Below are positions 36,267 to 43,046 of a stretch of 64,000 nt of DNA, in pieces. The translations under genes and the position numbers were made by a program. The notes beneath the pieces are model-generated. The model saw nothing but the letters and a program-made list of their open reading frames with translations. It had not been told where the DNA came from and did not search any database. The DNA is from a bacterium (GTDB taxonomy: Bacteria > Armatimonadota > UBA5829). Within the stretch, counting starts at the first letter, position 1, and the number at the start of each line of letters is the position of its first letter. The DNA lies in NCBI GenBank assembly GCA_021371935.1, contig JAJFVF010000005.1:1-64000 (forward strand), given 5' to 3'.

Positions 36267-37049
36267 TTATTTGTTTGGCCAATTATCCTCCACAACTTCC
36301 GGCTCCTGCTCAACGATGCCATACTTGACGAAGAGTTCGCGCAAAGCATGGGTGACAAGGAACGCGGAGGCCCCTAAAAACAGGAACGCGATCCCAATAA
36401 ACATGGGGACTACGCAGAGCACTGCAAACGCGATTATAACAAGAAAGAGCCCTACTGTAAAGCCGGGATTGTCCGCCAAAAGCAGGAATGACTTGCGTAA
36501 AATCACCCTCACACTCGGATTCGATTCCAACAAAAATTGACTGGCAAGCAGCGGCAGATGATAGACCAACATTAACAGCCACGTGAAAGTGGCATATCCG
36601 ATCAAAATGGCTGGCACCGCGAAGATAAAAGTATGCCTGCTGCCGATCATCACAAAAAAGAAAATGAAATCCGCCACAAGGACAACAGTGATAATCGTGT
36701 CGATTATAAACATCTTCAGTGCGGGCTTGATGAGCTTGCGTATGCCGTCTAGTGTGTCCAGCAATATGGGATGCTGCCGATATGCAGACATACCGGCAAA
36801 ATAATTAACACCTACAGCGCATAAGTAGGCGATAAAAACAGCAGGCAGCATTGATAATATTTTCACCACATTTGGTGTGCCTATAGACCGCCAGACAAAT
36901 GACATAAGACCCGCAATCAGGGTCGTCAATACAAATGTGGTAAACGTCATGAATACAACATAGCCCAGGTGGTCATACGCGTCAATGAAACCCTTGCGTA
37001 TAGCTCTGAATAGGCTCGGACGCATGGGAGTGATGTTATCATTATTCAT
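36267..37049 (-). CDS. DUF4013-like polytopic membrane protein
   Basis: A 260-residue membrane protein with about six helices, in pairs: VVFMTFTTFVLTTLIAGLMSF, LSMLPAVFIAYLCAVGVNYFAG, MFIIDTIITVVLVADFIFFF, FAVPAILIGYATFTWLLMLVYH and, near the end, VGLFLVIIAFAVLCVVPMFIGIAFLFLG. The pattern is that of DUF4013/YciC-like proteins of unknown function. It is transcribed away from the sigma-polymerase operon, and its -10 box lies so close to the ATG that the mRNA should be leaderless. No anti-sigma domain is visible. Confidence 0.7.
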   Translation of the reverse strand: MNNDNITPMRPSLFRAIRKGFIDAYDHLGYVVFMTFTTFVLTTLIAGLMSFVWRSIGTPNVVKILSMLPAVFIAYLCAVGVNYFAGMSAYRQHPILLDTLDGIRKLIKPALKMFIIDTIITVVLVADFIFFFVMIGSRHTFIFAVPAILIGYATFTWLLMLVYHLPLLASQFLLESNPSVRVILRKSFLLLADNPGFTVGLFLVIIAFAVLCVVPMFIGIAFLFLGASAFLVTHALRELFVKYGIVEQEPEVVEDNWPNK

Positions 37050-37055
37050 ACAAGT

Positions 37056-37061
37056 ATTATA
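37056..37061 (-). promoter_or_regulatory. -10 box giving a leaderless mRNA
   Basis: TATAAT on the minus strand ends six bases before the ATG at 37049. This places the expected transcription start on or next to the A of the start codon. No ribosome site precedes this ATG, which agrees with leaderless translation. Confidence 0.55.
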
Positions 37062-37096
37062 CAGTATGAGGACAGACTCGGAAATGCGATTTCTGA

Positions 37097-37124
37097 TGAA
37101 CCTTTGCCTGGTGTGCGGTGTCTT
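37097..37124 (+). promoter_or_regulatory. Candidate ECF-type promoter of the sigma-polymerase operon
   Basis: TGAACC (37097-37102) and a GTC core (37120-37122) are spaced by 17 bases, as in many ECF sigma promoters that use GGAACC and CGTC elements. The inferred start would lie about 15 bases before the sigma ATG, leaving just room for the GGAGGG ribosome site. Autoregulation by the encoded sigma is an inference. Confidence 0.3.
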
Positions 37125-37144
37125 GAGTTATGGAGGGCGTTTTG

Positions 37145-37741
37145 ATGCGGTCCGATATGGATCTTCTGCAGGCGATACAACAGCAAGACACTGACGCGTT
37201 CGAGGTATTTTTCGAGCGCCATCGCGAGCGTGTCCGGCTTCATATCAGCAAAATCCTTCGCAATCCGGATGCGACAGAGGATGTTTTGCAGGAGACGTTC
37301 CTGAGAGTATGGCAGCACGCCGACCAATGGGACCACAGCGGCGCATGCATATCCTGGCTGCTTAAAATAGCCACAAATCTCGCGCTCAACAGCCTGCGAT
37401 CATGGCGGCGAAAAAGGGAAGTGCCGCTGGAAGGACACAGCTCTACCGGTGAGCAGGAAAACTCTTCAGTCCCCGAGTGGATGGTGGATGAAGCGACTAT
37501 TGGACCCGAAGAAGCTCTGGAGATATCGGAGCGGTTGGCAATGGCCAGGCGGTTGGTAGACGATCTGCCGGAAGAAAAACGTGAAGTGATCCGGCTTGTG
37601 CACGAGTCGGATATGGGAATCGGCGAAGCTGCGCAGACTCTGGGAATACCGGAAGGGACAATCAAATCGCGCCTTCATAATGCACGCAAACATCTTGCCC
37701 GGCAATGGGACAAGATATGCTCCGAATGGGAGGAACTCTGA
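37145..37741 (+). CDS. ECF-type RNA polymerase sigma factor
   Basis: A 198-residue two-domain sigma factor. Region 2 spans about 5-85 (LLQAIQQQDTDAFEVFFERH, then DATEDVLQETFLRVWQHADQW and SWLLKIATNLALNSLRSWRRKRE). Region 4 spans about 135-190 (LVDDLPEEKREVIRLVHESDMGIGEAAQTLGIPEGTIKSRLHNARKHL), a clear helix-turn-helix. Region 1.1 and region 3 are absent. The ATG at 37145 has GGAGGG seven bases upstream; the ATG at 37130 contains that site and is rejected. The stop overlaps the start of the polymerase gene as TGATG, so the two proteins are made together. No anti-sigma gene is adjacent. Confidence 0.93.
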   Translation: MRSDMDLLQAIQQQDTDAFEVFFERHRERVRLHISKILRNPDATEDVLQETFLRVWQHADQWDHSGACISWLLKIATNLALNSLRSWRRKREVPLEGHSSTGEQENSSVPEWMVDEATIGPEEALEISERLAMARRLVDDLPEEKREVIRLVHESDMGIGEAAQTLGIPEGTIKSRLHNARKHLARQWDKICSEWEEL

Positions 37742-40700
37742 TGCAAGGCTCATACACAGCACCATGGCATAAAGCATCTTTCGATCACTTTGTGAATCAA
37801 AAACTACCGGAACTGCTCGCTGCAAAGCTTCCTCTTGCCGGATATAATGCCGAACAAGTGGATGATTACACATGTCGTGTGACAATTTCAATAGATGCAA
37901 ACGATAACGAATTCAATGTGATATATGACATACTCAGCCCAGACAATGAGGGGATTTTTCGAGTTGACGACAGGCCGCGAGTGGTGGTGCCGATTGCATC
38001 ATCCGCTCACCTGGATAAAGCCGAGATCAAATGCGTCGGTGAGCAGCTATATGACTATATTGAGGAGCGTATTGGAGAAACCGGACACGATACGCCCCCA
38101 CCGGATGAGGATTTTATACGCACAATACTGCCTCTGGATATGTGGGTCCGCAGCCTTATAACATCCGCGGATGGTGACTACGACCACTGGGCGACTGGGC
38201 AAGCTCAGGATACAACCAACTGGCTGGCTGCAATAGCCCATCTAAGGCGAATTTTGATCGAAGACATAGAGGATGTCGTGACTCCGAGCCAGTTTGGCCG
38301 GGTATGCCCGTTCCAAACACCGGAAGGCCCCAACATCGGCCATATCTTCAGTATGGCTCTGGGAGCACGGATTGAAAACGGCAAAATCGAGATATTCGAC
38401 AACTGCCCAAGCGCGAAGCTGGGACTCTCGGCATCCACAGTCCCTCTGCTTGAACATAACAATCCTGTCCACCAGTTGATGGGGGTCAACATGATGCGGC
38501 AGTGGATTCCGCCGATCAACCCGGAACAGGCAATGGTGCAAACAAGTAATGAGCCGGACGTGCCCGATTTCTGGTGCGGATACAACCTGCTTACTGCGTT
38601 CATCTTCTGGGGACCAGAGACATACGAAGACGGCATTATAATCAGCGAATCAGCAGCCAAGCGAATGCATTATGATATACCCGTAGAGGTCGGAGATAAA
38701 TTCAGTAACCGGCATGGCGCAAAGGGTGTGATCGGAAACATATTGCCGGATGACGAGATGCCGCATATGACGGACGGCACGCCTGTCGAACTGGTCTTCA
38801 GTTTTTGCGGAATCGATAAACGCCTTAACTTCGGTCAGATCCGTGAAGCCCTCCTCGGCAGGATCGCGTATGCTGAAGGCAAGCCCATTATTGCGCCGCC
38901 GTTTGAAGGACCGTCCGAATCAGAGCTTAAAGAGCGCCTGGCAAAATCCGGGCTGCCCGATGATGGTATGGAGACCTTAACCAACGGCAAGGATGGTGAG
39001 CAACTTGCGCGCCGGAGCACTGTGGGATGGGTCTACTGGGGCCGGACCGTTCATATCGCATCCTATAAGATTCATTATGCCGTCAGCCCAGACGAACGGC
39101 TCAATCTGCAGGGCGAGTATGAATATCACGCTATGCGAGATATCGGAGCATATGCTAATATCGCTGAGACATACAACTTGCGATCTGTGGAGCGTGAAGA
39201 CAGCCACACACTAGCAAAACGGGCAGCCGAGCACACCGTCGAATTGCCCGGACCGACAACACCTATGTTCGACAGGCTCAAAAAACACTTGAATGCGACA
39301 GGCATAAGCGCCGATTTCACCGGAAACAGTGTTGAGTTTAAAAAAACAGGCATTGAGGGTGACAGGCTCAACCTGGCATGCGCAGTCAGAGACCCATGGT
39401 CGGCTGGGCATGAGGTAACTGAAGTCGGTGTAATCGAAAACATTCCAGAATATCAATCACTGGTAGATATCAATGATAAGATGAGGCGTCTGCTGGCAAC
39501 CAAAGCACCTGATAGTCTCAAGAGTAAGCTGAAAGCTGATTTGGAAACAGCAATAGAAGATTACTTCGATGCGCTCATATCTCACAAACAGATGTGCTTT
39601 TTTAATCAGGTGCTATTTAGTGGCAGAACAGTCCTATCGCCCGCTTCAGACCTGCATGCAGACCAGGTCGGTATACCGGATGAAATGGCTCGGGCGCTCT
39701 TTGGACCATTTGTGGAAAAGAAGACCTGCAAGCCTCTGAAGGATATGAAGGATGATGAGGCGTCACAAACCATAGACGAGATCATGGCGGACTCATGGCT
39801 AATTATAAATCGAGCGCCAACGTTTATGCCTACCTGTCTGCTGGCTTTTCATCCCATCCGAGTGCCGGGTAGATCGATCCGCCTGCACCAGATCGCATGT
39901 ATGCTCCTAAACAGCGACAATGACGGCGACCAGGCTGCCGTCTTCCTTCCGCTTACAGATGAAGCTCAGCGCGAAGCAGGTGAACTGATGTCGATAGCAG
40001 GTCACTTGAGGCGTGATCACTCGCTGATAAGATGGATCAGCCCGACAAATGAAGCCATGTGGGGACTTGCCCAGCTAAGCCGAAGCACAGCGGGTCTGGA
40101 CAAGATCGAAACAATAATCGGAGCCGAAATCGGCACTACCGGGTGCTTAATAACCAGAGACAAGGTTATAAGTGCGCTCAGCAAGTTACTCGGACGAGAT
40201 GGAGTTGATGCTGCTATATCGGCCTGCGAGCAGCTTATGCGATTGGGATTTGAAGTATGCAAATCATCGGGCGCATCACTGAGCCCGTTTGCCGGATCGA
40301 GTCTGAAAAATGGGACTGAAGTCGACAAGGTCACTGAACTGATAGAGTCCGACACCGATTTCGACTCTGATGACATAGGTCCCCAACTTATCTCTGCAAA
40401 GAGCGGGGCTCGCAGTTCGGTGGAAAGTATCCGAAAACTCATTGGACCCTATGGACAGGCAACAGATGCATCAAACAGCAGTGTTTATATTTCAGGCGGG
40501 TTCAGAGATGGTATGAAGCTGGATCAAATATGGACGTTAGTCGGCGATACACGCAAGAAACTATCACAAGTTGCGCAGACGCTTCAGATCCACTATGTCT
40601 ACGGTGCACAGGAGCTTAAACTCGCGCAAGGTTATGGCGTGCTGGCAAGGGCGATGCGGTCCGAAAAACCTGGAGTGGTTTTTGCAAATGCAGCCGTCCG

Positions 40701-40764
40701 CAATGAAACAGACCCGCTGGCAGATATAGACAGCAGGCTGTTTGTAGGGCTGCAAACCCCATAG
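37741..40764 (+). CDS. Single-chain miniature RNA polymerase (fused beta-beta prime core)
   Basis: A 1007-residue chain aligning to the core of RpoB, then RpoC. Beta part: D157..H167-LRRI (rifampicin-pocket helix), 181-200 (VTPSQFGRVC and QTPEGPNIG), YEDGIIISE 295-303, GDKFSNRHGAKG 318-329 with lysines 320 and 328 matching E. coli K1065 and K1073, and the C-terminal clamp near 461-530. Beta prime part: clamp-helix region 571-612, SGRTV 627-631, NRAPT 690-694, catalytic NSDNDGD 724-730 with all three Asp, SGAR 888-891, bridge helix about 918-947. The beta N-terminal lobes, flap, zinc ribbon, jaw and trigger loop are missing. The ATG at 37741 (GGGAGGA upstream, TGATG overlap) is preferred to 37705. 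E. coli beta plus beta prime exceed 2700 residues. Confidence 0.92.
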   Translation: MQGSYTAPWHKASFDHFVNQKLPELLAAKLPLAGYNAEQVDDYTCRVTISIDANDNEFNVIYDILSPDNEGIFRVDDRPRVVVPIASSAHLDKAEIKCVGEQLYDYIEERIGETGHDTPPPDEDFIRTILPLDMWVRSLITSADGDYDHWATGQAQDTTNWLAAIAHLRRILIEDIEDVVTPSQFGRVCPFQTPEGPNIGHIFSMALGARIENGKIEIFDNCPSAKLGLSASTVPLLEHNNPVHQLMGVNMMRQWIPPINPEQAMVQTSNEPDVPDFWCGYNLLTAFIFWGPETYEDGIIISESAAKRMHYDIPVEVGDKFSNRHGAKGVIGNILPDDEMPHMTDGTPVELVFSFCGIDKRLNFGQIREALLGRIAYAEGKPIIAPPFEGPSESELKERLAKSGLPDDGMETLTNGKDGEQLARRSTVGWVYWGRTVHIASYKIHYAVSPDERLNLQGEYEYHAMRDIGAYANIAETYNLRSVEREDSHTLAKRAAEHTVELPGPTTPMFDRLKKHLNATGISADFTGNSVEFKKTGIEGDRLNLACAVRDPWSAGHEVTEVGVIENIPEYQSLVDINDKMRRLLATKAPDSLKSKLKADLETAIEDYFDALISHKQMCFFNQVLFSGRTVLSPASDLHADQVGIPDEMARALFGPFVEKKTCKPLKDMKDDEASQTIDEIMADSWLIINRAPTFMPTCLLAFHPIRVPGRSIRLHQIACMLLNSDNDGDQAAVFLPLTDEAQREAGELMSIAGHLRRDHSLIRWISPTNEAMWGLAQLSRSTAGLDKIETIIGAEIGTTGCLITRDKVISALSKLLGRDGVDAAISACEQLMRLGFEVCKSSGASLSPFAGSSLKNGTEVDKVTELIESDTDFDSDDIGPQLISAKSGARSSVESIRKLIGPYGQATDASNSSVYISGGFRDGMKLDQIWTLVGDTRKKLSQVAQTLQIHYVYGAQELKLAQGYGVLARAMRSEKPGVVFANAAVRNETDPLADIDSRLFVGLQTP

Positions 40765-40773
40765 TAATTTCAC

Positions 40774-40801
40774 GCCCCACGCAACTTCCTCGGCGTGGGG
40801 C
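40774..40801. terminator. Strong hairpin after the polymerase gene
   Basis: GCCCCACGC (40774-40782) and GCGTGGGGC (40793-40801) form a perfect nine-base-pair stem ten bases after the stop. A T run does not follow, so it may act as a weak terminator or an mRNA 3-prime stabiliser that ends the sigma-polymerase unit. Confidence 0.5.
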
Positions 40802-40856
40802 AAACATCTATCACACATCTCATTTGATCATCCCACATAGATTTTCAAAGTATGTA

Positions 40857-40885
40857 TTGACGACACTGCTGCCTTGCAATATAAT
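40857..40885 (+). promoter_or_regulatory. Near-consensus sigma-70-type promoter
   Basis: TTGACG, 17 bases and TATAAT match the housekeeping consensus almost perfectly. It would start transcription near 40892 and drive the CxxC protein gene at 40949, and perhaps mraZ. The downstream gene is therefore likely read by the normal polymerase. Confidence 0.75.
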
Positions 40886-40890
40886 TTTGG

Positions 40891-40926
40891 GGTATAAAGT
40901 GGTAAATTGTGGTATATAGGGATACC
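40891..40926 (+). promoter_or_regulatory. Phased GGTA repeats, candidate operator
   Basis: GGTATAAAGT, GGTAAATTGT and GGTATATAGG are three decamers in perfect 10-base phase starting at 40891, 40901 and 40911. The last forms TGGTAT..ATACCA with the following bases. They lie at and just after the expected transcription start, a place for a repressor. Confidence 0.45.
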
Positions 40927-40948
40927 ATTGCACCAAAGGAGCTCCGAA

Positions 40949-41572
40949 ATGCCCGCCAAATCAGAGAAAATGGATACAGTTCGGGAAATTTGCGTTGATC
41001 CCAAACCAAATGGCCTTAGAGCAGTTTATCTGGTCGAAACACGCTCAGAAAATGAAGAGCGAGAAATTGCCAGACTCTTTTCCGAACTGGAACCCGAACT
41101 TATGATCAGGCAGCTATCAAAAGGAAGACTCGTCAGCTATGTCGTACAGGCACATGAATCAAATGCAAGTATGCTCAATGAAATCGAAGATGTTCTGAAA
41201 AACAACTATGCATTTGTCGTTACCCAGAGATCGTTTGATGAACTAAGCTGCCGCATCATAAAAGAACTTGCAAGGCATACGGGAAGTAGACTCCTGCCGA
41301 TTCCGAAATGCAATATCTGTGGCAATGTGGACCCATTTCCAACTACCACCGTCAACCTCTCTGATAATGATGGGGGTGTGCTGGCAACCAGGAGTTATTG
41401 CGCAAGATGCACGGCAGAAGCAGCCGCAGCCGGCAACAAGGTAAACAACATAGAATTTATTAAGTCCCTGCTGGCGGCAGATGAGCATAATTTCGATGGG
41501 ATCAAACACGCCAGACTTGTTCGACATCCATCACGCAAACGACCTATACGATATCGCGTATTTGATATTTAG
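40949..41572 (+). CDS. Uncharacterised protein with a CxxC..CxxC zinc knuckle
   Basis: I do not recognise this 207-residue protein. Residues 1-115 look alpha/beta, with LRAVYLVETRSENEEREIARLFSELE and LVSYVVQAHESNASMLNEIEDVLKN. Then CNICGN near 129 and CARC near 160 could form a zinc ribbon or treble clef. The last 25 residues are basic (ARLVRHPSRKRPIRYRV). That mix suits a nucleic-acid-binding accessory factor, but this is inference. ATG at 40949 has AAAGGAG seven bases upstream. It follows the miniature polymerase gene but has its own consensus promoter; mraZ follows 29 bases later. Confidence 0.75.
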   Translation: MPAKSEKMDTVREICVDPKPNGLRAVYLVETRSENEEREIARLFSELEPELMIRQLSKGRLVSYVVQAHESNASMLNEIEDVLKNNYAFVVTQRSFDELSCRIIKELARHTGSRLLPIPKCNICGNVDPFPTTTVNLSDNDGGVLATRSYCARCTAEAAAAGNKVNNIEFIKSLLAADEHNFDGIKHARLVRHPSRKRPIRYRVFDI

Positions 41573-41601
41573 AATTTTATATTTTAGATTTGGGAATTAG
41601 A

Positions 41602-42027
41602 TTGTTTTCAGGCGCATACGAACATACAGTAGATGATAAAGGACGAACCGTCATTCCTGCGCGCTTCCGGCAAAAGCTGGGTGAGCGATTCGTAATGACA
41701 AAAGGTCTGCACGGCTGTTTGTGGGTGTTTCCTGAAAATACTTGGACGCAAATTCAACAAAAACTCACACCTAAAACGCTCCTGGACGAACGAGGAGTCA
41801 AGCTCGAACGATATTTCCTGGGCGCAGCATGTGAGTGTACGCCCGACAGGCAGGGCCGCGTGCCGATGTCTTCGATCTTAATGAACCACGCCGGCATAAA
41901 GACCGGCGATGCGATTTCAATAATCGGATTGAGCGATAAAGTCGAAATATGGAGCACGTCCAGATGGGATGAGTTTAATGCAGGATTGACCGACGATGTT
42001 ATCGCGGAACTGGGCAGGGATGCCTAG
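41602..42027 (+). CDS. mraZ: MraZ-family transcriptional regulator
   Basis: A 141-residue ring-forming DNA-binding protein with two AbrB-like repeats: EYEHTVDDKGRTVIPARFR-like near 5-25 (here SGAYEHTVDD) and CECTPDRQGRVPMSSIL near 77. In most bacteria it opens the division and cell-wall cluster and represses it. Here rsmH, ftsL and the mur genes are absent and a terminator follows, so it is an orphan. The TTG at 41602 gives the family N-terminus; a TTG four codons earlier is also open. It may be co-transcribed with the CxxC protein gene. Confidence 0.92.
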   Translation: MFSGAYEHTVDDKGRTVIPARFRQKLGERFVMTKGLHGCLWVFPENTWTQIQQKLTPKTLLDERGVKLERYFLGAACECTPDRQGRVPMSSILMNHAGIKTGDAISIIGLSDKVEIWSTSRWDEFNAGLTDDVIAELGRDA

Positions 42028-42105
42028 CGCGCATTATTCACGAGAAACGTGAATGATGCGCGGCCCGGACCCGAAATAGCTCGACGAGCATAATTCGGGC
42101 TAGAA
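42028..42105. repeat. Tandem palindromes after mraZ
   Basis: Directly after the mraZ stop, 15-base arms (42028-42042 and 42048-42062, one mismatch) flank AGAAA. A second hairpin, CCCGAA..TTCGGG, and GCATAATTCGGGCTAG follow. The outer parts match the repeat at 8208-8240 in inverse orientation, with extra internal sequence here. Confidence 0.65.
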
Positions 42106-42130
42106 CCCGTGATACTCGCACCAAGGCAAG

Positions 42131-42167
42131 AAAAACAGCCGGAGGCAGGGATGCCCCGGCTGTTTTT
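42131..42167. terminator. Bidirectional terminator between mraZ and the DedA gene
   Basis: AAAAACAGCCGG and CCGGCTGTTTTT form a stem with A and T runs on both sides, so it can stop transcription from mraZ and from the convergent DedA gene. The loop region AGGCAGGGATG resembles the loop motif of the hairpins at 53476-53600. Confidence 0.85.
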
Positions 42168-42176
42168 CCTTAAAAC

Positions 42177-42821
42177 TTATGATTGCGTCTTTTTCCGATA
42201 TTCCTTTTCGCTCTTGATATGGTGATAAACATACAGCACTATAAGGATCACTATTACAGCCAGAATTGCAGTGTCTGCTTTATGAAAATAGGGTTTTAGC
42301 GTGGTATCCCACTGTGGTCCCAAGGCTTTGCCAACCCATGCGAGAGCAATACACCAAGGCAGCGAACCAAGGAAAGTATATAGGATGAACCGCCAGAATT
42401 TCATTCCTGATATCCCGGCGGGAAATGAAATGAACGTCCGAACTACCGGCATCAGACGGCTGAAAAATATAGCAGCATCGCCATATCTTGCAAACCACGC
42501 ATCCGCTTTATCCAGGTCTTTGTGGCGGATGAGTATATAGCGGCCGTACTTCTCGATAAACGGCCTGCCGCCGTATTTACCTGCCCAATACGCCACCATC
42601 GACCCCCATACACACCCGAGCGCACCTGCCACACCCATACCCCAGATGCTGAACTGCGACGGGTCCTTAAAGACCAGATATCCACCATAGGGCATAATAA
42701 TCTCACTTGGCAAAGGTATGCAGGCACTCTCGATACCCATCATTATCATAATGCCGTAGTAACCGAGTGCCTCGATATTCGTTGTGGTCCATTGTGTTAT
42801 TGCGTGGAGTATTGACTGCAA
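42177..42821 (-). CDS. DedA-family membrane protein
   Basis: A 214-residue DedA/VTT-fold protein; members act in lipid-carrier recycling or small-molecule transport. Marks are ESACIPLPSEIIMPYGGYLV near 33 and SRLMPVVRTFISFPAGISGM near 125, where the conserved Arg and Pro lie, with three or four membrane helices and a C-terminal helix (AILAVIVILIVLYVYHH) with a basic tail. I chose the TTG at 42821, which has AGGGGAA five bases upstream, over a start at 42896. Confidence 0.9.
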   Translation of the reverse strand: MQSILHAITQWTTTNIEALGYYGIMIMMGIESACIPLPSEIIMPYGGYLVFKDPSQFSIWGMGVAGALGCVWGSMVAYWAGKYGGRPFIEKYGRYILIRHKDLDKADAWFARYGDAAIFFSRLMPVVRTFISFPAGISGMKFWRFILYTFLGSLPWCIALAWVGKALGPQWDTTLKPYFHKADTAILAVIVILIVLYVYHHIKSEKEYRKKTQS

Positions 42822-43046
42822 TTGATTCCCCTGTTTGAAGTAGATTGATAAATTATACCATTTATCCTTGTGCATATCGATGCGAGGGTATAACATGATG
42901 ACGGCTCTCTATGCTCTACACCGCGGAGACAGTCCGCGTACAGATGATTCGGGTGCTCGCTCGGGTCATTTCAGTCTGGTTTCCTTCGCAGTGCACATGG
43001 GGTAAGTTTTGGCGAGTGTTAAATCTCGCGAAAGGAGACCGTCGAG

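Noticed and set aside
36267-37049. The divergent membrane protein as an anti-sigma factor
   Set aside because: It lacks a cytoplasmic anti-sigma or zinc-binding domain and is built almost entirely of membrane helices.
37705-37740. Upstream ATG at 37705 as the polymerase start
   Set aside because: It lies inside the sigma gene without a ribosome site, while the ATG at 37741 overlaps the sigma stop and has GGGAGGA at the right distance.
37741-40764. The polymerase-like gene as a degraded or misassembled housekeeping rpoB-rpoC
   Set aside because: The frame is open for 1007 codons, all active-site residues are kept, deletions fall at domain borders, and a coupled sigma gene with good ribosome sites precedes it. 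A decaying or chimeric copy would show stops and lost catalytic residues.
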